Source: Kitasatospora sp. NBC_01266
GTDB taxonomy: Bacteria; Actinomycetota; Actinomycetes; Streptomycetales; Streptomycetaceae
Direction of reading: 5' to 3'
Assembly (NCBI RefSeq): GCF_036242395.1
Contig: NZ_CP108458.1
Coordinates: forward strand, 6,448,001 to 6,512,000
DNA length: 64,000 nt
Numbering within the stretch: the stretch's first letter is position 1; the number at the start of each line of letters is the position of its first letter. This document shows positions 8,568 to 17,161 of the stretch, piece after piece. The notes below the pieces were generated by a model. That model worked only from the letters and a program-made list of their open reading frames with translations. It was not told the DNA's origin and made no database searches. The position numbers were made by a program, and so were the translations under genes.

Positions 8568-8863
8568 ACGAAGACCTTCCTCAGGGCGGCACGTCACGAG
8601 GAAGGCTCCGCAGCGCGGGGCGCCGGCGGAGACCGCAAGGGAACGGGCCAGAAGTGTGACAGGCGAAGCGTGGACGGAGAACCGTGCGGCACGTCACCTA
8701 CGGTCGGCGCTCACCGAACGGGCGGGAGCGGAGACCTCGAACCGTGAGCTGTCACGGCAGGGCGCCGATCCGCACGCGGCGCTGTGCGTCTCGCGTGGGG
8801 ATGGCCGCCGGTGGCGGAGCCAGGGGGGCCTCAACGGCCGGAGGATGCGTTGTGGCGCAATGC
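8568..8863. other. Leader/promoter region of the helicase gene
   Basis: A 296-nt stretch with no convincing gene on either strand. On the minus strand it separates the cold-shock terminator from the helicase start and should hold the helicase promoter and a long 5' leader. I see no recognised riboswitch or thermosensor motif. Confidence 0.4.
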
Positions 8864-8905
8864 CGAGGGGCCCGCACCGGGCGTGTACGCGGTGCGGGCC
8901 CCTCG
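8864..8905 (-). terminator. Perfect 16-bp hairpin terminator of the cold-shock gene
   Basis: Arms 8864-8879 and 8890-8905 are perfectly complementary with a 10-nt loop. It starts 29 nt after the stop of the cold-shock gene in the direction of transcription. It should insulate that gene from the helicase downstream. Confidence 0.8.
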
Positions 8906-8933
8906 CTGCTAGGCGGGTGCCATGGCAGAAGAA

Positions 8934-9137
8934 CTACAGCGGACGAATGTTCTCGGCCTGCGGGCCCTTCTGGCCCTGCGTGACGTCGAACTCGACCTTC
9001 TGGCCCTCGAGCAGCTCACGGAAGCCGTTGGCGTTGATGTTCGAGTAGTGGGCGAAGACGTCGGGGCCGCCACCCTCCTGCTCGATGAAGCCGAAGCCCT
9101 TTTCCGAGTTGAACCACTTCACAGTGCCATTAGCCAT
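8934..9137 (-). CDS. Cold-shock protein (CspA family)
   Basis: A 67-residue single-domain OB-fold RNA chaperone, the normal family length. The start is ATG 9137 (ANGTVKWFNSEKGFGFI) with GAAGGAG upstream; longer upstream frames have no support. The RNP motifs KGFGFI and VFAHYS are present, as is the closing strand GPQAENIRPL. It melts secondary structure in mRNA and acts in the cytoplasm. A strong terminator follows, so it is monocistronic as is usual for streptomycete csp genes. Confidence 0.96.
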   Translation of the reverse strand: MANGTVKWFNSEKGFGFIEQEGGGPDVFAHYSNINANGFRELLEGQKVEFDVTQGQKGPQAENIRPL

Positions 9138-9506
9138 AAAGAAATCTCCTTCAAGGGGCTGTCCGAAGCGCGCACAGTGCGGGCTTCGAGTCGCCGCGAT
9201 GAGCGCCCACCCGGGGAAGAGCCGGGAAACAGAAATGCGCCTGCGAAATACATCAGCAGGCGCACACAAAGTTCATGGGAACCACTACTGCAACTAACAC
9301 GACTGTAGCAGTCCCCGGCCCGCTGCGGTGGAATATTTCACCCCTGGTTTCGCAGGGGCTCAGTCCAGGGCCGCCGCCCCCGAGTTACCAGGAACAGCGA
9401 CGCGCCGTGTGCCCGAGATGGTTGACGACGGACCGGGTTGGTGTCAGCGCGGTGCAGTACGGTCTCTGACGACATGTCATTTTGGTTCGAGGGAGCCGAG
9501 GTTCGC
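9138..9506. other. Divergent intergenic region: csp leader and lipoprotein promoter
   Basis: A 369-nt stretch between the divergent cold-shock and lipoprotein genes. The half next to csp is comparatively A/T-rich, as expected for a long cold-shock 5' UTR. No gene is visible and no specific promoter boxes can be called with confidence. Confidence 0.4.
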
Positions 9507-10334
9507 ATGGCCAAGGCGCAAGTTCCGGTGACAGCCGCGATAGTGCTGGCGATCGCCGTCCTGGCGGGGTGCTCCGCCGGCGGCTCAGTCACGCACACCG
9601 ACCCGACCACGGTGGCCGAGCCCCCGTCGGCCGCCGACCCGGCGGTGCCCGGCGTGACCTCCGCAGGCCCGTCGCCCAGCGCGGCTTCGACAAGCTTCCC
9701 GCCGGCGGCGACGCCTGCCCCGGATACTGCGAGTACTGCGAGCGCGGATCCGTCGGTCGTCCTCGGAAGCGTCCTCAAGACGTATCTGCCCACGGCGACA
9801 AGCCTCCCGCCGGGCTGGGCCCTCGACACCACCGACAGTGACGAGCAGGAGTCGGACAGCGGAGCGCAGGTCCTCTCCAGGAGCTCGGTGCTGGGGCTTC
9901 CCACGGCGCAGTGCAGCCTCCTGAGCAACATGAACGTGCTCGACGGCTACGCGGCGTACGCCACCGTCGAGGTGGAGGACACGGGCGGCAAGTACCACGC
10001 CCAGGTGACCGTGGCCTCCTTCAGCACCGGCGGTGCGGCGAACCAGCTGGCCGTCATCAGGGCCTTCATGGCGCGCTGCCCCTCGTACGTGGCCAGTGGC
10101 ATGGGCGCCGGCGGCAGTGACGTCCAAGTGCTCCTCACCGCCAAACCGGTGGTCGGGCTGGGTGACGAGGGCCTGGACGTCAAGATCCTCCCGCAGGGGG
10201 GCTACGTGGGCAACGAGACGGTCCTGGTCCGCATCGGCGATCGAGTTCTGTCAGTCCGCTGCGCCGCCGATCGCGCGGGCCAGTTCCCTGACGTGACATC
10301 GCTGGCGCGGCAACTGGCCAAATCCGTCAGGTAG
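9507..10334 (+). CDS. Lipoprotein of unknown function
   Basis: A 275-residue predicted lipoprotein starting at ATG 9507 with GGGAG upstream. The signal peptide AAIVLAIAVLAGC gives a lipobox LAGC, followed by a Ser/Thr/Pro/Ala linker of about 70 residues. The globular part begins near LGSVLKTYLPTATSLPPGWALD and contains a pair of conserved-looking Cys positions (AQCSLL, ARCPSY, VRCAAD). I do not recognise the domain; it resembles the sensor-like extracellular lipoproteins common in streptomycetes. It stands alone, convergent with nothing and 208 nt before the ligase gene. Confidence 0.7.
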   Translation: MAKAQVPVTAAIVLAIAVLAGCSAGGSVTHTDPTTVAEPPSAADPAVPGVTSAGPSPSAASTSFPPAATPAPDTASTASADPSVVLGSVLKTYLPTATSLPPGWALDTTDSDEQESDSGAQVLSRSSVLGLPTAQCSLLSNMNVLDGYAAYATVEVEDTGGKYHAQVTVASFSTGGAANQLAVIRAFMARCPSYVASGMGAGGSDVQVLLTAKPVVGLGDEGLDVKILPQGGYVGNETVLVRIGDRVLSVRCAADRAGQFPDVTSLARQLAKSVR

Positions 10335-10542
10335 TCACGCCTTCGCCGCTCGACGGGCGCTCAGCGGTTCCGGGCGGTACTGGTGGAACGGTCCGGTCAG
10401 GCGCTTGAGCTCTCGTCCTGATGCGGTGCGGGGGCGGGCGTGGGAGTTTGGTCTATCGGGGGTGGGCGACCGTGCGGAGCGGCCGTCCGGGACGCGGCGG
10501 CGTAGCAGTCGCCGGGTCGTCGAACCGGTTCGGAGGTACCCG

Positions 10543-11832
10543 ATGGCCGTGTCGATGGGAGTCGAGGAGGAGTTCCACCTCGTCGATGTGCAGAGCCGGA
10601 TGCTGGTGGCACAGGCCCACGAAGTGCTGGACCGCCTGCCGGACCGCGGCTTCGCCGCCGAGTTCCAGCAGTCGGTGGTCGAGTCCAACAGCGGCGTGCA
10701 CGTCTCGCTGGAGGCGCTGCACGCCGACCTGATCCGGTCCCGGCGGATCCTGGTCGAGGCGGCCTCCGCGCTTGGTCTGGCGGTCGTCGCGGCCGGCACC
10801 GCGCCACTGGCCCGGATGGGGTCGGTGGACGCCACGCCGGACCCCCGGTACCTGCACATGGCCGACGAGTACCGCGTGTTGGCCGACGAGCAGCTGATCT
10901 GCGGCGCGCAGTTCCATGTGGACGTGCCCGACCGCGACACGGCGGTCCGCGCGATGTGCGTGGTCTCGCCCTGGCTGCCCACCCTGCTGGCGCTGTCCGC
11001 CAGTTCGCCCTTCTGGCTCGGCGCGGACACGGGCTACGCCAGTTGGCGGACCTTACTGTGGCAGCGCTGGCCGACCACCGGCCCGGTCGGCTGCTTCGAC
11101 TCGGCGGCCGACTACGACGCGGCCGTGACGGGGCTGGTGCGCTCCGGGGTGATCAGTGACGCGGGGATGGTCTACTACGACATCCGGCCCTCCGCCCACC
11201 AGCAGACCCTGGAGCTGCGGGTCTGTGACGCCTGCCCCCGGGTGGAGACGGTGGTGATGATCGCCGGGCTGTTCCGCGCGCTGGTGGTCGATGCCTGCGC
11301 GGCCGTCCGGGGAACCGGCTGCTGTCAGCACGCCCGGCAGCAGTGGCTGCGTGCGATGACCTGGCGGGCCGCCCGCTCGGGGCTGCACGGCGACCTGGTC
11401 GACCCGGCCACCGGGTTGGCGAGGCCGGCCCAAGCCGTGGTCCGGTCGCTGCTGGCGCGGCTGCGGCCGGTGCTGGAGGAGTTCGGCGACTGGGAGGTCG
11501 TCTCGGGGCTGGCGGCGGAGACGCTGGGCAGGGGCGACGCCGCCCACCAGCTGCGGCGGGTCGCCGTCGACGGCGGCCTGACGGCGGCTGTCGACTTCCT
11601 CGCCGCCCGCACCCGCGCGCGGACCAGCCGCAGGGCTCTGCCGGCCCGCCACCGGCAGCACCAGGCCGCCCGGCTCGCGACCCGCCGACCGGGCGTTCCG
11701 CCGCACCGTACGGGCCGGACGGCGGCCGCCGCCGGACCGCCGTTCGAGGGCGGCTGCGACCCGGTGGCGGCCGCCCTCTGCCCGCTCCCGTACCACCGCC
11801 CGAACGGGGGTGAGGCGGCATGTGCGGGCTGA
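10543..11832 (+). CDS. GCS2-type carboxylate-amine ligase (YbdK-like)
   Basis: A 429-residue ATP-dependent ligase of the glutamate-cysteine ligase type 2 family (PF04107). The start is ATG 10543, preceded by GGAGG; it opens with the diagnostic GVEEEFHLVD. Other hallmarks are EFQQSVVESNSGVHVSLEALHADL, QLICGAQFHVDVPD, YYDIRPSAHQQTLELRVCDACP and the closing helix LRRVAVDGGLTAAVDFLA. The family normally ends about there; the last 60 or so residues are an Arg/Ala/Pro-rich extension, either a real tail or frame drift after a lost stop. The stop overlaps the asparagine-synthetase start by 13 nt, so the two are translationally coupled. The likely role is formation of an amide or peptide bond; the substrate is unknown. 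Confidence 0.85.
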   Translation: MAVSMGVEEEFHLVDVQSRMLVAQAHEVLDRLPDRGFAAEFQQSVVESNSGVHVSLEALHADLIRSRRILVEAASALGLAVVAAGTAPLARMGSVDATPDPRYLHMADEYRVLADEQLICGAQFHVDVPDRDTAVRAMCVVSPWLPTLLALSASSPFWLGADTGYASWRTLLWQRWPTTGPVGCFDSAADYDAAVTGLVRSGVISDAGMVYYDIRPSAHQQTLELRVCDACPRVETVVMIAGLFRALVVDACAAVRGTGCCQHARQQWLRAMTWRAARSGLHGDLVDPATGLARPAQAVVRSLLARLRPVLEEFGDWEVVSGLAAETLGRGDAAHQLRRVAVDGGLTAAVDFLAARTRARTSRRALPARHRQHQAARLATRRPGVPPHRTGRTAAAAGPPFEGGCDPVAAALCPLPYHRPNGGEAACAG

Positions 11833-13604
11833 GCGGAGAGGTCCGCTTCGACGGCGGGCGGCCCGACCGGGCCGCCGTGGAGCGGATGACCGACCGGCTG
11901 GCGGCTCGCGGGCCCGACGGCCGGGGGCTGTGGTCGCAGGGTGCCGTGGCGCTGGGCCATCGGCGCCTGAAGATCATCGAGTTGTCGGAACGCGGCGCCC
12001 AGCCGATGACCGACCCCGAGAGCCGGCTCACCGGCGTCTTCAACGGCTGCGTCTACAACTACCGTGAGCTGCGGAGCGAACTGCAGGGGCTGGGGCACCG
12101 CTTCTTCTCCACCTCCGACACCGAGGTGCTGCTCAAGGCGTACCGGCAGTGGGGGACGGCGTGCGTCGAGCGCCTGTTCGGCATGTTCGCCTTCGCCGTG
12201 GCCGAGCTGGACACCGGCCGACTGGTGCTCGGCCGCGACCGGCTCGGGATCAAGCCCCTCTACCTGGCGCAGCGCGCGGACCGGCTGCGCTTCGCGTCCT
12301 CGCTGCCCGCACTGCTCGCGGGCGGCGGGGTGGACACCTCCGTCGACCCGGCCGCACTGCACCAGTACCTGACTCTGCACGGCGTGGTGGCGGCGCCGCG
12401 CACCGTGCTCGCCGGGGTGCGCAAGCTCCCGCCGGCCACCGTGCGGGTGGTGGAGCCGGGCGGCGCTCAGCACGACCGGTGCTACTGGCAGCCGTCCTAC
12501 AGCCGTCGCCCCGAGCACGCCGACATGGACGCCGCCGACTGGCGGGACGCCGTGCTCGACGTGCTGCGTACCGCCGTGCGGCGCCGCACGGTGGCGGACG
12601 TGCCGCTGGGCGTGCTGCTCTCCGGTGGGCTGGACTCCAGCCTGATCGTGGCGCTGCTCGCCGAAGCGGGCCAGCACGACCAGACCACCTTCAGCGTGGG
12701 GTTCGAGGCGGAGCGTGGTGAGCAGGGCGACGAGTTCAGGTACTCGGACCTGGTGGCCAGGGAGTTCGCCACCGATCACCACCAGATCATGGTTCCCTCG
12801 GACCGGCTGCCGATCGCGGTGGACCGGGCGGTGGCGGCCATGAGCGAGCCGATGGTCAGCCACGACGTGGTCGCCTTCAACCTGCTGGCGGAGCAGGTCT
12901 CCAAACACGTCAGCGTCGTGCAGAGCGGGCAGGGAGCCGACGAGATCTTCGCCGGGTACCGCTGGCACCCCGCGCTGGCGGCCGTGCCGCGCGAGCGGGA
13001 GCCCGAGACCTTCGCCCAGGTGTTCTTCGACCGGTCGCACGCCGAACTGGGCCGGATGCTCCAGCCGGAGCTGCTGGCGGACCGCGACGTCTCCGGCGAC
13101 CTGGTCCGCGCGCACATGGCGCCCGCGGGGGCCGAGACCGCCCTGGACGCGGCCGTGCGGCTGGACACCCACGTCCTGATGATCGACGACCCGGTCAAGC
13201 GGGTCGACAACATGACCATGGACTGGGGTCTGGAGGCGCGGGTGCCGTTCCTGGACCACGAGCTGGTCGAGCTGGCCGCCGCCTGCCCGCCGGAGCTCAA
13301 GCTCGCCCACGGGGGCAAGGGAGTCCTCAAGGACGCGGCCCGCAAGCTGCTGCCGCGCGAGGTGATCGACCGGCCCAAGGGCTACTTCCCGGTACCGGCG
13401 ATCCGCCGGATGGCTCCGCCGGTGCTCGACCGGATCCAGCAGGCCCTGTCGGCTCCCGAGGCCCGGTCCCGGGGGATCTTCCGGGAGTCCTACCTGACCG
13501 AGCTGCTGGCCGCACCGGACGCCCACCGCACGGGGCGCGGGGCGAACGCGCTCTGGCAGGTGGCCCTGCTGGAGATGTGGTTGCAGTCCCACGGGATCAG
13601 CTGA
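11820..13604 (+). CDS. AsnB-type glutamine-hydrolysing amidotransferase (asparagine synthetase family)
   Basis: A 594-residue two-domain enzyme. Residues MCGLSGEVRFDGG place the class II glutaminase nucleophile at Cys2, with RGPDGRGLW, GHRRLKIIE and FNGCVYNYREL completing the ammonia-producing domain. The synthetase domain has the PP-loop SGGLDSS (268-274) and GQGADEIFAGYRWH. It adenylates a carboxylate and amidates it with ammonia from glutamine. The close resemblance to the N-acetylglutaminylglutamine amidotransferase branch and the adjacency to a carboxylate-amine ligase and a peptidase suggest it works on a small peptide rather than free aspartate; that is inference. Confidence 0.88.
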   Translation: MCGLSGEVRFDGGRPDRAAVERMTDRLAARGPDGRGLWSQGAVALGHRRLKIIELSERGAQPMTDPESRLTGVFNGCVYNYRELRSELQGLGHRFFSTSDTEVLLKAYRQWGTACVERLFGMFAFAVAELDTGRLVLGRDRLGIKPLYLAQRADRLRFASSLPALLAGGGVDTSVDPAALHQYLTLHGVVAAPRTVLAGVRKLPPATVRVVEPGGAQHDRCYWQPSYSRRPEHADMDAADWRDAVLDVLRTAVRRRTVADVPLGVLLSGGLDSSLIVALLAEAGQHDQTTFSVGFEAERGEQGDEFRYSDLVAREFATDHHQIMVPSDRLPIAVDRAVAAMSEPMVSHDVVAFNLLAEQVSKHVSVVQSGQGADEIFAGYRWHPALAAVPREREPETFAQVFFDRSHAELGRMLQPELLADRDVSGDLVRAHMAPAGAETALDAAVRLDTHVLMIDDPVKRVDNMTMDWGLEARVPFLDHELVELAAACPPELKLAHGGKGVLKDAARKLLPREVIDRPKGYFPVPAIRRMAPPVLDRIQQALSAPEARSRGIFRESYLTELLAAPDAHRTGRGANALWQVALLEMWLQSHGIS

Positions 13605-13618
13605 GCGGGCGGCGGACG

Positions 13619-15814
13619 GTGGTGGACCAGCGGGCCGATCCCGGGGCCCCGGCGCAGACGGTTCCGCTGGCCGTGGCCCTCCCGCAGGCGCCCGGCACCC
13701 GGGAGGGCCACAGCCAGGTGACCGCCCACGGCTGCTGGTACCCGTCGGCGGACCCCACCGGCGCCCGGGTGGCCTTCATCTGCAACCGCGGCGGCGTCCC
13801 GCAGCTGTGGACGGGATCGGTGGACGGCGACGACGTGCACCTCCTGGACACCGGGCTCGACCCGGTCATCGAGGTCTCCTGGTCCCCGGACGGCCGCTGG
13901 ATCGCCTACACCACCGCCCCCGGCGGCGGCGAGCACACGCGGGTGCTCTGCGTCCGGCCGGACGGCAGCGACCGCCGGGTGCTGGCCGGCGCCGTGCCGG
14001 GCAGCACCGCCTACCTCGGCCGCTGGACCCGCGACGGCTCGGCCCTCGCCCTCACCGCCACCGATCCGCCGGCCGGCTTCCCCGACCAGGAGCGCGGCGG
14101 CGGCCCTCCCGCGCCGTACCAGGCACCCCCGAGCGAGTGGGCCGGCCACGGTGGTGGCGCCGGCCGCCCGGTGCGGCTGGGCGGCGCCCACCGCGGTGAG
14201 GTCGGGACGCCGGCCGCGGACGGTGGACCGCCGGGGGCGGCACCGGTCTCGGCCGCGCTGCGCCCGCCGAAGCCGGCCCCGTACCAACCGGCCCCCGAGC
14301 CGCATCTCACGGGCGGCGGCCTGGCCGCCTACCTGGCCGATCCGGCCGGAGTGCGGCCTCCTGAACTCATCGCCACCGAACCGGCGGGCGCCACGCTGAG
14401 GGTGTGCGACACGACCCCGGACGGCCGGCTCGTCCTGCTGCTGCGAGGGCCGCGCGGCGCGCGTCAGGCCGTGGTGCTGCGGACCGGCACCCGCGAGACG
14501 GCCTGCACGGTGCCGGTGGCCGACGGCGATCCCTGGATCGGCCGGTTCTCGCCCGACGGCCGCACGCTGTACCTGCGCAGCGACGCCGACCGCGAGTTCG
14601 CGGCGCTGGTCACCGTCGAGCTCGCACCGGACGGCGCCGCTCTGCGCCGGCTGGTGACCGCACAACGCGACGACGCCGACCTGGAGTTGCTGTCGGTGCG
14701 GGACGACGGGCGCAGTGCCGTGCTGGCGTGGAACGTCTACGGCCGCAGCGAGTTGGAGACCATCGTGCTGCCCGCCTCGCCCGGCAGCGCGGACGGCGGC
14801 CGCTCCCCGTTCGAGCTGCCCCCGCTGGAGCTGCCGCTGCGTGCGCTGCCCCTGGCGCACGAGGTGGTGACCCGGATCAGCCCGGCCGGCCCGACGGGAC
14901 TGGCGCTGGCTTTGTCAGGTTCGCTGCGCCGGCCCGGCGTCTGGCACCTGGCCGACGGCAGGTCGCCCGTCCGTACGCCGTGGTCCTCGCGCGACGCGGA
15001 CGCCGTCGCACCCGGCCGCCCGCCGGTGCGGCCCGAGCACCTGCGGCTGCGGGCCCGCGACGGGCTGGCGCTGGCCGGCTGGTACTACCGGGCCCCCGGC
15101 CGTGACCCCGGCCGTGACCCCGACCGCCGGGCTCCGTGCGTCGTCCATCTGCACGGCGGGCCCGAACAGCAGGAACGGCCGGTGTTCGACCCGCTCTACC
15201 ACGAGCTGCTCGGCCGTGGCCTGGACGTCTTCGCGCCCGACGTCCGCGGATCGCTGGGCGCGGGCCGCTCCTTCGTCAACGCCGATCTCGGAGCCGGGCG
15301 GTTCGCGGCGATCAACGACGTCGCGGACTGCGCGACGCACCTGGTCACCCTCGGACTCGCCGACTCCCGGCGGCTGGCCGTGATGGGGCACTCCTACGGC
15401 GGCTACCTCACGCTGGCCTCCCTGGTCTGGCACCCGGAGCTGTTCCGCACCGGTGTCTCGGTGTGCGGCATGTCGGACTTCCTGACCTTCTTCGCCGGCA
15501 CCGAGCCGTGGATCGCCCGCTCGGCCGCCGCCAAGTACGGCCATCCCGAGCGGGACCGGGACCTGCTGCACGCGCTGTCCCCGATGAGCCGCATCGACGC
15601 GCTGCGGGTGCCGCTGCTGGCCGTCCACGGCGAGCACGACACCAACGTCCCGCCGGGCGAGTCCGAGCAGATGGTCCGGGCGGCCCGGCAGCGGAGGATC
15701 CCCGCCGAACTGCTGATCCTGCCCAACGAGGGCCACGAGTTCATGCGCACGCGCAGCCGGGTCCTGTTCCGCCGGACCGCGGCCTCCTGGATCGAACGCC
15801 ACCTCGCGGGCTGA
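13619..15814 (+). CDS. S9-family (prolyl oligopeptidase-like) serine peptidase
   Basis: About 731 residues if the GTG at 13619 is used; an overlapping GTG at 13577 would add 14 residues. The N-terminal two thirds form a WD40-like propeller (SADPTGARVAFICNRGGVPQLW, SWSPDGRWIAYTT, FSPDGRTLYLRSDAD), interrupted by a Pro/Gly/Ala-rich insert around 14090-14300. The catalytic domain has nucleophile GHSYGGY, Asp in HGEHDTNVPPGESEQM and His in NEGHEFM. The propeller restricts access to short peptides. It is the third gene of the ligase-amidotransferase-peptidase trio and could hydrolyse or recycle the trio's product. No signal peptide is seen, so it is cytoplasmic. Confidence 0.88.
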   Translation: MVDQRADPGAPAQTVPLAVALPQAPGTREGHSQVTAHGCWYPSADPTGARVAFICNRGGVPQLWTGSVDGDDVHLLDTGLDPVIEVSWSPDGRWIAYTTAPGGGEHTRVLCVRPDGSDRRVLAGAVPGSTAYLGRWTRDGSALALTATDPPAGFPDQERGGGPPAPYQAPPSEWAGHGGGAGRPVRLGGAHRGEVGTPAADGGPPGAAPVSAALRPPKPAPYQPAPEPHLTGGGLAAYLADPAGVRPPELIATEPAGATLRVCDTTPDGRLVLLLRGPRGARQAVVLRTGTRETACTVPVADGDPWIGRFSPDGRTLYLRSDADREFAALVTVELAPDGAALRRLVTAQRDDADLELLSVRDDGRSAVLAWNVYGRSELETIVLPASPGSADGGRSPFELPPLELPLRALPLAHEVVTRISPAGPTGLALALSGSLRRPGVWHLADGRSPVRTPWSSRDADAVAPGRPPVRPEHLRLRARDGLALAGWYYRAPGRDPGRDPDRRAPCVVHLHGGPEQQERPVFDPLYHELLGRGLDVFAPDVRGSLGAGRSFVNADLGAGRFAAINDVADCATHLVTLGLADSRRLAVMGHSYGGYLTLASLVWHPELFRTGVSVCGMSDFLTFFAGTEPWIARSAAAKYGHPERDRDLLHALSPMSRIDALRVPLLAVHGEHDTNVPPGESEQMVRAARQRRIPAELLILPNEGHEFMRTRSRVLFRRTAASWIERHLAG

Positions 15815-16355
15815 CCGCCGTCGGGCCGCTCCGAGCGCCCCATGACCGTGGGCCAGGTCACCTTGGAGCCCCCCGCCGGGCAGGGTTGCCGGTGACGGTG
15901 CTCACGCGCGGATCCGGACTACTACGGCGGGTCGTTGGCAGCCGGGGGCCGGCCGCTGTCATGGTTTCCGGTGATTTAGGCGTTTAGCCACCATTTATGC
16001 CGTTTTGGCTGATCAGCGGGGTGGCGGACCGGGCGCCGGGGTGGTGGTTTGGGGCCTGGAGGCGGGGGTAGCGGGTGCCGGTGCCGGATGCCGTCGAGGT
16101 GGCGGGTCTACTACCGGAGCTCGTATCAGGGGGTCTTGGCGAGGGGTTCGGGGCCCGCTAACAATTGGCCAGGTCGCCAGCTGCGGCAGCCGGTCCCCTC
16201 GGTGGGGCCAGGCGGTCGCGGATCCGGCGCAGGGCTCGTGTTCATGTCGCGGGTCCACCCGGCGCTTCTCCCCGCCACCCGGTCAGGTCTGGTGCCCGAC
16301 CGGGTCCGGTGCGGGAGTGCGGCGCCGCCCCCGTCCCCCAGTGATTGGCTCCTTC
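15815..16355 (+). other. Long leader region upstream of a secreted transglycosylase gene
   Basis: A 541-nt stretch with no supported gene on either strand. Its middle (15960-16160) is less GC-rich than the flanks and includes short T-runs. In streptomycetes such long leaders of cell-wall hydrolase genes can carry ydaO (c-di-AMP) riboswitches; I looked for the conserved ydaO blocks and could not find them. A structured leader remains possible. Confidence 0.35.
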
Positions 16356-16745
16356 ATGCCCGCGTTCTCCTCCCGTATGCGCAAGTCCGCCGCCCTGCTC
16401 GTGTCCGCCGCCGGTCTGGCGGGTCTCGGTGCCGCTGTCGCGCCGAGCGCCGCGTACGCCGACACCCCGCAGCAGATCGCGGCGAGCATCGTTCCCGCCG
16501 ACCAGCTGGCCTCCTTCGACCAGATCATCAGCCACGAGAGCAGCTGGAACGTGACGGCGACGAACCCCTCCTCGGGGGCGTACGGGCTGGCGCAGGCACT
16601 GCCGGGCAACAAGATGGCCTCGGTGGGCAGCGACTGGGCGACCAACCCGACCACGCAGATCAAGTGGGCGCTCCAGTACATGGACAGCACCTACGGCAGC
16701 CCGAACCAGGCCTGGACCTTCTGGCAGGCCCACAACTGGTACTGA
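16356..16745 (+). CDS. Secreted lytic-transglycosylase-like protein (small SLT fold)
   Basis: A 129-residue secreted protein starting at ATG 16356. A Sec signal (KSAALLVSAAGLAGLGAAVAPSAAYA) precedes a compact domain with DQIISHESSWNVTATNPSSGAYGLAQALPGNKM and a C-terminal QIKWALQYMDSTYGSPNQAWTFWQAHNWY. This matches the small streptomycete transglycosylase-like proteins with the catalytic Glu in HESSWN and the GAYGLAQ loop. It would cleave peptidoglycan glycan strands outside the cell. A hairpin at 16759-16802 follows. Confidence 0.88.
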   Translation: MPAFSSRMRKSAALLVSAAGLAGLGAAVAPSAAYADTPQQIAASIVPADQLASFDQIISHESSWNVTATNPSSGAYGLAQALPGNKMASVGSDWATNPTTQIKWALQYMDSTYGSPNQAWTFWQAHNWY

Positions 16746-16758
16746 TCCACCAGCGCTC

Positions 16759-16802
16759 CGAAGGGGCCTGGCAGGCGCACCCGCGCCCGCCGGGCCCCTT
16801 CG
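16759..16802 (+). terminator. Hairpin terminator after the small transglycosylase gene
   Basis: Arms 16759-16768 and 16793-16802 (CGAAGGGGCC and its complement) enclose a 24-nt loop. It lies 13 nt after the stop codon, with CCCC and no U-tract beyond. Confidence 0.65.
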
Positions 16803-17161
16803 TGCCCCCGAACCGGACTGCCGTAACGATTCACCCGGGAGAGTGGTTTGAGACTGCCTCAACGGTCCGGATCATCTGGGCGTGGTCACATCACATCGGC
16901 GCGGATTCGCCGGGCCTTGTTCGAAGGGATGGTTGCGGGGTGTCGGCACAGCGGATACGAATCATCTCTTTCAAACGGCGTGCGTTGAGCAGGAGTTGGG
17001 CCCATCGGGCGCTCGCGGACCCGACCCCGGCAGGATGCCTTCAGGGGCCGGAACCGGATGGCCGCATCGGCCCGGCGAACCAGGCCCGCGCACGATGCGC
17101 CTCCTGATCGACCACGGCATGGCCAGGACACCGACCCGCGAACGCCGACAGGAGGAGCACG
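16803..17161 (+). other. Intergenic region upstream of the isoprenoid operon
   Basis: About 360 nt without a supported gene. It includes a lower-GC patch at 16850-16990 that probably holds the operon promoter. The strong AGGAGG-type site for the polyprenyl synthase lies at its end. No specific operator was recognised. Confidence 0.35.

Noticed and set aside
11325..13592. A 755-codon minus-strand frame opposite the amidotransferase gene
   Set aside because: The plus strand carries a complete AsnB-type enzyme; the antisense frame is a GC-bias shadow.
15815..16355. Possible ydaO (c-di-AMP) riboswitch before the transglycosylase gene
   Set aside because: The gene context fits, but I could not find the conserved sequence blocks of that riboswitch class. 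A covariance-model search would decide.
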